Shown one piece after another: positions 1 through 5,519 of a stretch of DNA of 12,242 nucleotides; the stretch's first letter is position 1, and each line of letters starts with the position of its first letter. The stretch lies in assembly GCA_018714685.1 (NCBI GenBank), contig DVNC01000060.1:1-12242 (forward strand), read 5' to 3'. The notes under the pieces were generated by a model. It saw only the letters and a program-made list of their open reading frames with translations. It was not told the origin of the DNA and did not search any database. Both the position numbers and the translations under genes were made by a program. The stretch comes from Scatocola faecipullorum. Its GTDB lineage: Bacteria; Pseudomonadota; Alphaproteobacteria; RF32; CAG-239.

Positions 1-3
1 CAT
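1..3 (-). CDS. Start codon of a leftward gene that leaves the window (product unknown)
   Basis: The complement of the first three bases is ATG. On the minus strand a Shine-Dalgarno-like GAGGTG (positions 13 to 8) lies at proper distance before it, and a good promoter lies further upstream (68-73 and 45-50). This combination suggests a gene starting here and reading out of the window, divergent from gltX. Nothing can be said about the product. The call rests only on translation and transcription signals. Confidence 0.45.
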
Positions 4-44
4 AATACACCTCATACATATAACTAGACCAAAGCTTAACTCTT

Positions 45-73
45 ACTTTATCAGATTCGCTAAACTTTGTCAA
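45..73 (-). promoter_or_regulatory. Sigma-70-type promoter of the leftward edge gene
   Basis: On the minus strand a perfect -35 TTGACA (73 to 68) is followed after 17 bases by TAAAGT (50 to 45), a 4/6 match to TATAAT. Transcription would start near position 38, giving a leader of about 35 bases before the start codon at the window edge. Function is inferred from the match only. Confidence 0.5.
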
Positions 74-147
74 TACAATATGGGCAATGAGGTTTATTTG
101 CGCTAATTCCGCTAGACATTTGGGAGAAGAATGTCGGCAGAATAGGC

Positions 148-176
148 TTGAATTTAAGTGCAGATATGTTTATTAT
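148..176 (+). promoter_or_regulatory. Promoter of gltX
   Basis: TTGAAT (148-153), a 17-base spacer and TATTAT (171-176) make a good sigma-70-like promoter. The predicted start of transcription is near 183, so the gltX leader would be only about 20 bases. No strong Shine-Dalgarno sequence is seen in that short leader. The stretch between this promoter and the divergent one (about 74-147) shows no further clear motif. Confidence 0.5.
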
Positions 177-205
177 CCCTTAAGTTTAACTGATGGATAA
201 AATAA

Positions 206-1528
206 ATGACTGATATAAAAGTAAGATTTGCGCCGAGCCCGACCGGATTTATGCATATCGGCAATACCCGTACGGCCTTGTTTAACTGGCTGTGGGCTCA
301 AAAGCTCGGCGGAAAATTTATGCTTCGTATTGATGACACCGACAAACAGCGGTCTAAAAAAGAATATGAAGACGTTATCCGCGATAACCTGAAATGGCTG
401 GGTTTGGTTTGGAGTGAAGAAGCCCGGCAGTCGGCTCGCTTTGAACGCTATAACGAAGTAACCGCCAGACTGAAAGCGGAAGGCCGGATTTATGCCTGCT
501 ATGAAACGCCGGAAGAATTGGAATTTAAAAGAAAACGCGCTTTGTCCAAAGGCCTGCCGCCGATTTATGATCGCCAGGCTTTGCGTAATACGGCGGAAGA
601 TATTGCCAAATATGAAGCGGAAGGACGCAAACCGCATTATCGTTTTAAACTGCTTCCGGGCGAAATCAAATGGAACGATATGGTTCGCGGCGAAGTCTGC
701 TATGAAGCCGAAAAACTGAGCGACCCGATTGTTATCCGTGAAGACGGAAGCTTTTTGTATCATCTGCCGTCGGTTATTGATGACGTTGATTTTGGCATTA
801 CGCATATTGTCCGCGGAGAAGATCATGTAACCAACACGGCTTCGCAAATTCAAATGTTTGAAGCTTTGGGCGGACGGGTGCCGACTTTTGCGCATCTGCC
901 TTTGCTGACCGGAAAAGAAGGAAAATTGTCCAAACGTTTGGGCAGTCTGGGGGTCAGCGAACTGCGCGCCGAAGGTATTGAGCCGATGGCCGTCAGTTCT
1001 TTTCTGGCCAAACTCGGCACTTCGGAAGCCATTGAACCTTTTTATGATTTGGAAACGCTGGCCGCAACGCTGGACTTTGCTAAAATCGGCCGCGCGCAGC
1101 CCAAATTCGATGAGGAAGAACTGAAACACTTTAACGTAAAACTGGTGCACGGACTGGATTATGACCGGGTTGCCGGCCGGGTTGATGTTGACGAGCAGTT
1201 TTGGAATGCGGTAAGGCCCAATCTGGAAAGGGTTGCCGACGTAAAAATCTGGACGGATATCTGCCGTCGCGAAGTAATACCGGTAATTGAAGACGATGCT
1301 CTGCTGAAAACGGCGGCGGAGCTTTTGCCGCCGGAGCCGTGGAACCAGGAGACCTGGACACTTTGGATTAATCAGGTCAGGGAAAAAAGCGGCAAGAAGG
1401 GCAGGGAGCTTTTTCATCCGATTCGCAAAGCTCTGACCGCGCAGGAAAACGGTCCTGAATTAAAAATTCTGCTGCCGTTAATCGGCCGCGAAAAAGTGCT
1501 GAGCCGTTTGCAGGGAATTGCCGCCTGA
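206..1528 (+). CDS. gltX: Glutamyl-tRNA synthetase (GluRS)
   Basis: Class I aminoacyl-tRNA synthetase that charges tRNA with glutamate in the cytoplasm using ATP. The signature motifs are intact: the HIGH-type motif HIGN at residues 17-20 inside PSPTGFMHIGNTRTALFNW, and the KMSKS-type motif KLSKR at residues 240-244. The Rossmann catalytic core covers roughly residues 1-300 and a helical anticodon-binding region makes up the C-terminal third. At 440 residues it is shorter than the Escherichia coli enzyme (471) but normal for the short alphaproteobacterial form. Many alphaproteobacteria carry two gltX copies and make Gln-tRNA through GatCAB. Whether this copy charges tRNA-Glu, tRNA-Gln or both cannot be read from the sequence. 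It is a single-gene unit with its own promoter and a bidirectional terminator. The ATG at 206 fits the family N-terminus exactly, though the Shine-Dalgarno is weak. Confidence 0.97.
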   Translation: MTDIKVRFAPSPTGFMHIGNTRTALFNWLWAQKLGGKFMLRIDDTDKQRSKKEYEDVIRDNLKWLGLVWSEEARQSARFERYNEVTARLKAEGRIYACYETPEELEFKRKRALSKGLPPIYDRQALRNTAEDIAKYEAEGRKPHYRFKLLPGEIKWNDMVRGEVCYEAEKLSDPIVIREDGSFLYHLPSVIDDVDFGITHIVRGEDHVTNTASQIQMFEALGGRVPTFAHLPLLTGKEGKLSKRLGSLGVSELRAEGIEPMAVSSFLAKLGTSEAIEPFYDLETLAATLDFAKIGRAQPKFDEEELKHFNVKLVHGLDYDRVAGRVDVDEQFWNAVRPNLERVADVKIWTDICRREVIPVIEDDALLKTAAELLPPEPWNQETWTLWINQVREKSGKKGRELFHPIRKALTAQENGPELKILLPLIGREKVLSRLQGIAA

Positions 1529-1543
1529 GGTGAAACCGTTTAT

Positions 1544-1574
1544 AAAAAATCCCCGGATTTCGGGGATTTTTTTT
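1544..1574. terminator. Bidirectional intrinsic terminator between gltX and the 78-residue gene
   Basis: The arms ATCCCCG (1549-1555) and CGGGGAT (1561-1567) enclose a 5-base loop. The stem is extended by an A-run on the left and a T-run of eight on the right. It starts about 16 bases after the gltX stop. On the minus strand it also ends in a T-run, so it can serve the convergent small gene at 1626-1862. Confidence 0.92.
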
Positions 1575-1625
1575 GGAGTTAATTCAGCAAAATGAGTTAA
1601 TAGGCATGCTAAAAATTAAATCTCT

Positions 1626-1862
1626 CTAATTAAGTTTTTTGCGGCATTCTTCCTGCAGCTTTTTCTGTTCGGCTTCATCAATGTTTTTAAAAATGATTTC
1701 CGCAAATGATTTTTTCGCCACATGAGTAATAAAAAGAGGTTCTTCTAATTTGAGCTTGCCGAGGGTTTCTTCCAGAGCCTCAAAACTTTGGTAGATTTTG
1801 CTGATTAAAATGATGTCTCTGGCAGTTGCCCGGTCTTTTTTTGTGTTGGCTTGTTTTCTCAT
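1626..1862 (-). CDS. Hypothetical 78-residue protein, charged and mostly helical
   Basis: I do not recognise this protein. It has a basic N-terminus (MRKQANTKKDR), then a probable helical body with many Lys and Glu residues, ending in EAEQKKLQEECRKKLN, which could form a short coiled coil. There is no signal peptide, membrane segment or cysteine motif. The gene is well supported: ATG at 1862 is preceded by AAGGGAG (1869-1875) at a six-base spacing, and it runs into the shared terminator at 1544-1574. It is transcribed away from the LysR-type regulator, 112 bases off. That is the classical arrangement of a LysR regulator and its target, so regulation by that protein is possible but unproven. 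Confidence 0.75.
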   Translation of the reverse strand: MRKQANTKKDRATARDIILISKIYQSFEALEETLGKLKLEEPLFITHVAKKSFAEIIFKNIDEAEQKKLQEECRKKLN

Positions 1863-1974
1863 TTTGGTCTCCCTTAAAAATTGTGTATAATCTGATTCTC
1901 ATGTTGTAGCTATATAATAAATCAATAATATAAAATGAGTATAAGCTAAAAATCTGTCTCAGGTATCGAAAAAT
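1863..1974. promoter_or_regulatory. Divergent promoter region between the 78-residue gene and the LysR-type gene
   Basis: A 112-base AT-rich spacer. On the plus strand a perfect TATAAT (1913-1918) has no good -35. On the minus strand TATACA (1889 to 1884) could be the -10 of the small gene but also has a weak -35. It overlaps the 9-mer TTATACACA (1890 to 1882), which fits the DnaA-box consensus TTATNCACA. No clear dyad of the T-N11-A type used by LysR proteins could be singled out. Exact promoters are not assigned. Confidence 0.35.
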
Positions 1975-2919
1975 ATGCTCACTAGAAAAGATATGAATAA
2001 ACTGGTCAGCCTGTTATACTTGTTGTCCGTTTCGCAAAATGCCAGCAAACGCAAAGCTTCGGAAAAACTGGATACCTCCATTGACACGATTAACAAATAC
2101 CTCGGCGATCTTGAACAGGATCTCGGTTCCAAACTTCTGGCCTCCAACGGCCGCGGAACTCAGACCACCCCCGAAGCGTTGGAAATTCTCCCGCTCGGGC
2201 AGACGTTGAAAAGCATATTGCGGGAAGTTGAATTTCTGGCTACCAAAAATTCCGAGATTTCGGGAGTGGTCCGTCTCAGTGTGGAAGACGGTGTCACCTC
2301 GACTTTGTTTAACGGCAAATTTTTGGATGTCTTCCGGCGTTATCCCGGTTTGCAGATTCAGACCGAAAACGGAAACGGCTTGTCCGGTTTGTCGTTGTTG
2401 GATTATGATATTGCGATGAGTTATACGCCTCCTTCCGGCAGTGATTTAACGATTTATCATGCTCAAACGGTTCGCTGCGGCTTATATGCGTCTCCCTCTT
2501 ATATTGAAGAATTCGGCATGCCTTATGATATGGACGACCTGCTTAATAACCATCGCTTTTGCGAACAGATTTACAGCAGCCGTCAAATTAAAGGCTGGAA
2601 AGAACTGCGCAAAGACATCAAACATATTACTTATTCCTCCAATTCGACTTATTCCGTTCACTATATGACCGAGGCCGGTGCCGGGATAAGTGTCTTTCCC
2701 GTCAACTGGAAAACGGAAAATCTGATTTCCGTTACCAATATCATTGATGAATGCAGCATCGACCTGAGCTATCCCGTTTATCTGATTGCCCACCGGGACA
2801 CGATGAAACTGCCGCGGGTAAGCACGGTTTTGGAATGTCTTCGTCGGATTATGGATGATGCGGACAACAGCCCGGTAGATTCAAACGCAGTCAGGAAGAC
2901 AAAAGCCGCCGCTTCTTAA
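1975..2919 (+). CDS. LysR-family transcriptional regulator
   Basis: DNA-binding regulator. Residues about 7-65 form the LysR winged helix-turn-helix: a leading helix, NASKRKASEKLDTSIDTINK, and a following GSKLL and TTPEAL that match the family pattern. Residues about 95-295 resemble the periplasmic-binding-like effector domain, including a late AGAGISVFP element where LysR proteins have G-x-G-I-x-x-L/F-P. Residues 296-314 are a polar tail. The length (314) is normal. The inducer and targets are unknown. It is divergent from the 78-residue gene and its stop lies 3 bases from the end of the convergent 63-residue gene. Start choice: ATG 1975 is used here with only a weak AGG upstream; ATG 1993 (residue 7, MNKLVSLLYLL) is an equally plausible start that would give the usual short LysR N-terminus. 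Confidence 0.88.
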   Translation: MLTRKDMNKLVSLLYLLSVSQNASKRKASEKLDTSIDTINKYLGDLEQDLGSKLLASNGRGTQTTPEALEILPLGQTLKSILREVEFLATKNSEISGVVRLSVEDGVTSTLFNGKFLDVFRRYPGLQIQTENGNGLSGLSLLDYDIAMSYTPPSGSDLTIYHAQTVRCGLYASPSYIEEFGMPYDMDDLLNNHRFCEQIYSSRQIKGWKELRKDIKHITYSSNSTYSVHYMTEAGAGISVFPVNWKTENLISVTNIIDECSIDLSYPVYLIAHRDTMKLPRVSTVLECLRRIMDDADNSPVDSNAVRKTKAAAS

Positions 2920-2922
2920 GGT

Positions 2923-3114
2923 TTACATAAGATAGCGTTTTCCGGCGGTTTTGCCGTCGCAGAAAGAAATATTGATGTCTGTTCCCGAATATTGACGTTT
3001 CGACCATTTGTCAACCATTACGTTGATCAGGTCGTTGTCGATGGGATTTCTGCTGCTGATAGGAAAACGATTGCTTAAGTCGCCGATTAAATAATTTGCC
3101 ACATTCACTTTCAT
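2923..3114 (-). CDS. Hypothetical 63-residue orphan protein
   Basis: I do not recognise this protein. It begins MKVNVANYLIGDLSNRF and ends in a basic stretch (DGKTAGKRYLM). The middle, LINVMVDKWSKRQY, could be one amphipathic helix. No signal peptide, membrane span or metal motif is visible. The start at 3114 is fixed by a very good Shine-Dalgarno, AAGGGGAG (3120-3127), five bases before ATG. The frame stays open further upstream to 3249, but that extension has no ribosome site and runs through the AT-rich promoter region, so I reject it. The gene ends 3 bases from the stop of the convergent LysR-type gene. Its promoter region holds three TTAA repeats (3135-3161), one pair of which fits the CtrA consensus. 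Confidence 0.7.
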   Translation of the reverse strand: MKVNVANYLIGDLSNRFPISSRNPIDNDLINVMVDKWSKRQYSGTDINISFCDGKTAGKRYLM

Positions 3115-3134
3115 TATTTCTCCCCTTGTTACGG

Positions 3135-3161
3135 TTAATATAAAAGTTAATATAAGGTTAA
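3135..3161 (-). promoter_or_regulatory. Triple TTAA repeat with a CtrA-type box (TTAA-N7-TTAA)
   Basis: TTAA occurs at 3135-3138, 3147-3150 and 3158-3161, giving TTAA-N8-TTAA-N7-TTAA, with GTTAAT repeated at spacings of 12 and 11 bases, about one helical turn. The N7 pair fits the alphaproteobacterial CtrA full-site consensus TTAA-N7-TTAA, and in the gene's direction it reads TTAACCTTATATTAAC. It lies 33-47 bases upstream of the 63-residue gene's start codon, where promoter control would act. TATATT hexamers in the repeat could be -10 elements, with no matching -35, which would suit an activated promoter. CtrA binding is inference. Confidence 0.45.
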
Positions 3162-3300
3162 TGGTCGGCATGAGAAGATGATATAATCGAAAGTCTATGT
3201 ATATAAATAAATTTACGTCTTTACTTTTGCGATATCGCAGAATTTTCATCTCTCGTCCTTAAGCAAAACAGATTCGGATTAAAAAAGCTATAATCAATTA

Positions 3301-3381
3301 GTTCTAATTTAGGGAGAGCTTGTGGATTATTCTGAATGTATCGGAAAATAAAAAACGCTCTGCAATACAGAGCGTTTTTTT
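3301..3381 (+). ncRNA. Candidate small RNA or mini-gene ending in an intrinsic terminator
   Basis: A perfect TATAAT (3289-3294) would start transcription near 3301, and a strong hairpin with a T-run ends at 3381, giving an RNA of about 80 bases. Inside is AGGGAG (3311-3316) followed by GTG at 3322 and a nine-codon frame (VDYSECIGK) that stops right at the terminator stem. It could therefore be a small RNA or a tiny leader-type peptide gene. Against it: no recognisable -35, and the terminator is equally explained as the end of the minus-strand tRNA-Leu unit. Confidence 0.3.
3351..3381. terminator. Bidirectional intrinsic terminator after tRNA-Leu
   Basis: The arms AAAAACGCTCTG (3351-3362) and CAGAGCGTTTTT (3368-3379) are perfectly complementary around a 5-base loop CAATA, with T-rich tails on both strands. 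It lies 4 bases beyond the encoded CCA end of the minus-strand tRNA-Leu, so it most likely ends that transcript. It would also stop any plus-strand transcript arriving from 3301. Confidence 0.9.
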
Positions 3382-3385
3382 GACT

Positions 3386-3471
3386 TGGTAGGGGTAGTCA
3401 GACTTGAACTGACACTCCCAGAGGGAACAAGATTTTGAGTCTAGCGCGTCTACCAGTTCCGCCATACCCCC
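3386..3471 (-). tRNA. tRNA-Leu(CAA)
   Basis: An 86-base class II tRNA with encoded CCA end. On the minus strand the acceptor GGGGGTA pairs with TACCCCT (first pair G-U), then discriminator A and CCA. The anticodon loop is CTCAAAA with anticodon CAA at 3437 to 3435, reading UUG codons. The long variable arm TCCC-tct-GGGA is typical of tRNA-Leu, and the T-arm is GTCAG-TTCAAGT-CTGAC. The anticodon stem CTAGA/TCTTG has a U-U mismatch at its second pair. A promoter lies directly upstream and a terminator directly downstream, so it is a single-gene unit. Confidence 0.95.
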
Positions 3472-3488
3472 ATAAAAATCATGAGGAA

Positions 3489-3517
3489 TAGATATAATAA
3501 TATTTTCCGTTCGTCAA
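3489..3517 (-). promoter_or_regulatory. Promoter of tRNA-Leu
   Basis: On the minus strand TTGACG (3517 to 3512), 17 bases, then TATCTA (3494 to 3489). Transcription would begin near 3482, about 11 bases before the tRNA 5' end, as expected for a processed leader. It lies inside the first codons of the longest reading frame of the plus-strand methyltransferase gene, which supports a later start for that gene. Confidence 0.55.
3493..3498 (+). promoter_or_regulatory. Possible -10 element of the TPR-methyltransferase gene
   Basis: A perfect TATAAT at 3493-3498 would start a transcript near 3505, giving a 30-base leader to the ATG at 3535. No good -35 is seen; the region where it should lie is the 5' end of the tRNA gene on the other strand. 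It would overlap the tRNA-Leu promoter face to face. Confidence 0.3.
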
Positions 3518-3534
3518 TAGTTTTTTTACTTAAA

Positions 3535-5085
3535 ATGTCTATAAATGAAAAAAAAGAAACAGGAAAGTTTACTGACGTGCCATCTTACGAAGAACATGCC
3601 CGGCATTTATACCATCAGCAGCAGTACGAAGCTGCCCTTGTCGAATATAGCCGTTTGCTGCAAGAACATCCGAAAGACGAAAACCTGATGATTATGATCG
3701 GCAATTGCTGGGACGGCCGCGGGGATAAAAATGCTGCCGTCGAGTGGTATCAAAAAGCCTGCCGGTGCAATCGCCGATCAGTGTTGGCGCTTTCCAATCT
3801 GGCAACCGCTTTTTATGAAATCGGCGACTATCGCCGGTCATTGAAATGTTCTTGCCGTGTGCTGAAAATGGATGCCCGGAATTTGTCTGCTTTAATTAAT
3901 CAGGGAAACGTGCTCTACCAGCAGAAAAAATATGCCGCGGCGCTGGAGGCTTATCGGAAAGCTTTTGAAATTAATCCGCAGTATTTTATTGCGGCGGTAA
4001 ACCTGGCCAATACCTGCCTTGACTTGAAAGATTACGAGGCAGCCAAGAGTTATGCGGAAATTGCCGTAAAACTGGATTCTGCCAGCGTAACCGCCTGGAC
4101 GATTCTCGGCAATGTGGCACTTGAACTTGAACTCGCGGACGAAGCATTGAGCGCTTATCGGCAGGCGATAAAATTGGATTCTTCCGATCCCTGGCTCTAT
4201 AATTATTTGAGCCAGGCCTGGCAGAAAAAAAACAACTGGGATGAGGCTTTTGCCGCCGGCTGGCAGGCGGTGGAACAAAGCGGAGGAGAAGAAGCCCAGC
4301 AAATAAATTTCGGCTATCTGCTTTATGAGTCGACACTTGAAAAACAGGATTCCCTGCTGCGGGAATATGCGCTGAAATGGCTTGAAAAATATCCGGATAA
4401 TCAGGTGGCGCAGCACATGGGAAACGCCGTTTTAAACCGTGCTGTCAGGCCGCGGGCCAATGACGAATATCTGAAAAATATATTTGATATTTTTGCACCG
4501 GATTTTGAACAGGTATTAACCGGATTGGATTATCGGGCGCCTGAACTGATTCGCTGTCTTCTTGAAGAAATTTACGGCAGTAAAAAATCACCCCGGCTGC
4601 GTATTTTGGATGCCGGCTGCGGCACCGGATTCTGTGGCGGCTTCCTGAAAAAATACAGCAGTTTCAGAGGACTTTACGGTGTTGATATTTCAGAAAAAAT
4701 GCTGGAACAGGCACAGGCGAAAAAAGTCTATTCCCATTTGCTTCAGTCTGAACTGGAACAGTATTTTTCGCAGGCAAAAACAAAATTTGATTTGATTGTT
4801 TCGGCAGATGTTTTTACTTATTTCGGCAGTCTGGAAAAATTGCTTTCCGGCATGGCGGATTCTCTGTCTGCCGGGGGGCGGGTCATTTTTACCGTCAGCG
4901 AAAATAATCTGAATGACGATGACTATTTTCTGCATTCGTCTGGACGTTATCTGCATCATCAAAACTATGTCGGAAAAGTATTGGAAAAAGTGGGGTTCGA
5001 AGTCGAAAAGCTGGAGCGTGCAAAGCTCCGTAACGAAGGCGAAAACATTGTGTACGGCTATGTGGTTTCCGCATTGAAAAAGTAG
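3535..5085 (+). CDS. TPR-repeat SAM-dependent methyltransferase (COG4976-like)
   Basis: Two-part cytoplasmic protein. With the ATG at 3535 (516 residues), about seven tandem 34-residue TPR repeats cover residues about 19-255; LINQGNVLYQQKKYAAALEA is a typical one. A linker with NIFDIFAPDFEQVL and LDYRAPEL, characteristic of this family, leads into a class I methyltransferase domain (about 330-516). SAM-binding motif I is LDAGCGTG with Asp at residue 359, followed by the acidic-loop motif GVDIS, and DLIVSADVFTYFG corresponds to motif IV. The substrate is unknown; TPRs suggest a protein partner. The frame is open back to an ATG at 3481 (534 residues), but those 18 extra codons are AT-rich, overlap the tRNA-Leu promoter and have no ribosome site. 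Neither start has a good Shine-Dalgarno. It ends at the shared terminator 5113-5148. Confidence 0.88.
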   Translation: MSINEKKETGKFTDVPSYEEHARHLYHQQQYEAALVEYSRLLQEHPKDENLMIMIGNCWDGRGDKNAAVEWYQKACRCNRRSVLALSNLATAFYEIGDYRRSLKCSCRVLKMDARNLSALINQGNVLYQQKKYAAALEAYRKAFEINPQYFIAAVNLANTCLDLKDYEAAKSYAEIAVKLDSASVTAWTILGNVALELELADEALSAYRQAIKLDSSDPWLYNYLSQAWQKKNNWDEAFAAGWQAVEQSGGEEAQQINFGYLLYESTLEKQDSLLREYALKWLEKYPDNQVAQHMGNAVLNRAVRPRANDEYLKNIFDIFAPDFEQVLTGLDYRAPELIRCLLEEIYGSKKSPRLRILDAGCGTGFCGGFLKKYSSFRGLYGVDISEKMLEQAQAKKVYSHLLQSELEQYFSQAKTKFDLIVSADVFTYFGSLEKLLSGMADSLSAGGRVIFTVSENNLNDDDYFLHSSGRYLHHQNYVGKVLEKVGFEVEKLERAKLRNEGENIVYGYVVSALKK

Positions 5086-5112
5086 AGTTTTCTCCATTGA
5101 AAAAGCCATAAA

Positions 5113-5148
5113 AAAACCTCTTATGAAAACAAAGAGGTTTTATTTTTT
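5113..5148. terminator. Bidirectional intrinsic terminator between the convergent methyltransferase and DUF2934 genes
   Basis: The arms AAAACCTCTT (5113-5122) and AAGAGGTTTT (5132-5141) pair perfectly over 10 bp with a 9-base loop. T-rich tails follow on both strands (TTTTATTTTTT to the right, seven A to the left). It lies 27 bases after the methyltransferase stop and 21 bases beyond the end of the DUF2934 gene. Confidence 0.9.
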
Positions 5149-5169
5149 CAATCTCAAAATCAGCTAAAA

Positions 5170-5406
5170 TTATTTAGATTTTTTTGAGGAAGAAGTTTTT
5201 TTCGCTGTTGCTGTTTTGCAGGAAGAAGTCGTTGACTTTTTAGAGCTTGAGCAAGATTTTTTTGCAGAGGATTTGCAAGAAGATTTGCTGTTCAGCTGGT
5301 CAACGGCCATTGCCCAGAATTCCTGGTCTCTGCCTGACGGGCAACCGTTGTTCTGCCAGAGAAAATAAGCTGCTTCTCTGATTGCATTTTCATTACTATT
5401 AACCAT
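5170..5406 (-). CDS. Small DUF2934-domain protein with Ser/Lys/Cys-rich tail
   Basis: A 78-residue protein. Residues about 8-38 (IREAAYFLWQNNGCPSGRDQ, then EFWAMAVDQL) match the DUF2934 pattern of an A-Y-x-L-W helix, a G-x-P-x-G-R-D turn and a W-containing helix. The function of this domain is unknown. Residues 39-78 are low complexity, nearly all Ser, Lys, Thr, Ala and Cys, with Cys at 44, 52 and 63 in addition to Cys22. Basic Lys/Ala tails are common in DUF2934 proteins and suggest nucleic-acid or envelope-surface binding; the Ser/Cys-rich version is unusual. The start is the ATG at 5406, set by GGAG six bases upstream; a TTG at 5418 in frame overlaps that ribosome site and is rejected. It has its own strong promoter with an inverted repeat. 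Confidence 0.85.
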   Translation of the reverse strand: MVNSNENAIREAAYFLWQNNGCPSGRDQEFWAMAVDQLNSKSSCKSSAKKSCSSSKKSTTSSCKTATAKKTSSSKKSK

Positions 5407-5428
5407 AACTAACTCCAAATTAATAAAA

Positions 5429-5445
5429 AATGTTTGGTAAACATT
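5429..5445 (-). promoter_or_regulatory. Inverted repeat at the predicted +1 of the DUF2934 gene (operator or 5' hairpin)
   Basis: AATGTTT-GGT-AAACATT is a perfect 7-bp inverted repeat with a 3-base centre. It starts 23 bases before the start codon and covers the predicted transcription start (near 5443). That position fits a repressor operator. A 3-base loop makes a stable RNA hairpin less likely. No regulator is identified. Confidence 0.45.
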
Positions 5446-5449
5446 ATTT

Positions 5450-5477
5450 AATATACAATCAAAAATTTATACGTCAA
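5450..5477 (-). promoter_or_regulatory. Strong promoter of the DUF2934 gene
   Basis: On the minus strand TTGACG (5477 to 5472), a 16-base spacer and TATATT (5455 to 5450): five of six matches in each hexamer. The -35 is identical to that of tRNA-Leu in this window. Transcription would start near 5443, giving a leader of about 37 bases. Confidence 0.6.
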
Positions 5478-5519
5478 TAATAAAAGGCTGTTTTTTATTT
5501 GAAATATAAAATATTATCA

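Larger units (their letters stand above)
3115..3385. other. Intergenic stretch without a protein gene
   Basis: This stretch lies between the 63-residue gene and tRNA-Leu. It holds the TTAA repeats (3135-3161), a perfect 12-bp palindrome TGCGATATCGCA (3228-3239) of unknown meaning, a candidate small RNA with a perfect TATAAT (3289-3294), and the bidirectional terminator at 3351-3381. The rest is AT-rich with no reading frame I would support. Confidence 0.6.

Noticed and set aside
173..1417. Long open frame on the minus strand opposite gltX
   Set aside because: It is a shadow of gltX: rich in Phe, Arg and Gln, with no family features or ribosome site, and the plus-strand gene is certain.
2901..2952. 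Possible hairpin (CCGCCG at 2906-2911 with CGGCGG at 2943-2948) acting as terminator between the two convergent genes
   Set aside because: The loop is about 31 bases, the flanking A/T pairing is bulged and the arms lie inside both coding regions. It is too weak to call.
3228..3239. Perfect 12-bp palindrome TGCGATATCGCA
   Set aside because: A few palindromes of this length are expected by chance in 12 kb, and it is not well placed relative to a promoter. Kept only as a note in the intergenic entry.
3115..3249. 45-residue N-terminal extension of the 63-residue gene, including a hydrophobic stretch that looks like a membrane segment
   Set aside because: The strong Shine-Dalgarno sits before the internal ATG at 3114, and the extension runs through the TTAA-repeat promoter region.
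5407..5418. TTG start four codons upstream of the DUF2934 gene
   Set aside because: That TTG overlaps the GGAG ribosome site which serves the ATG at 5406.
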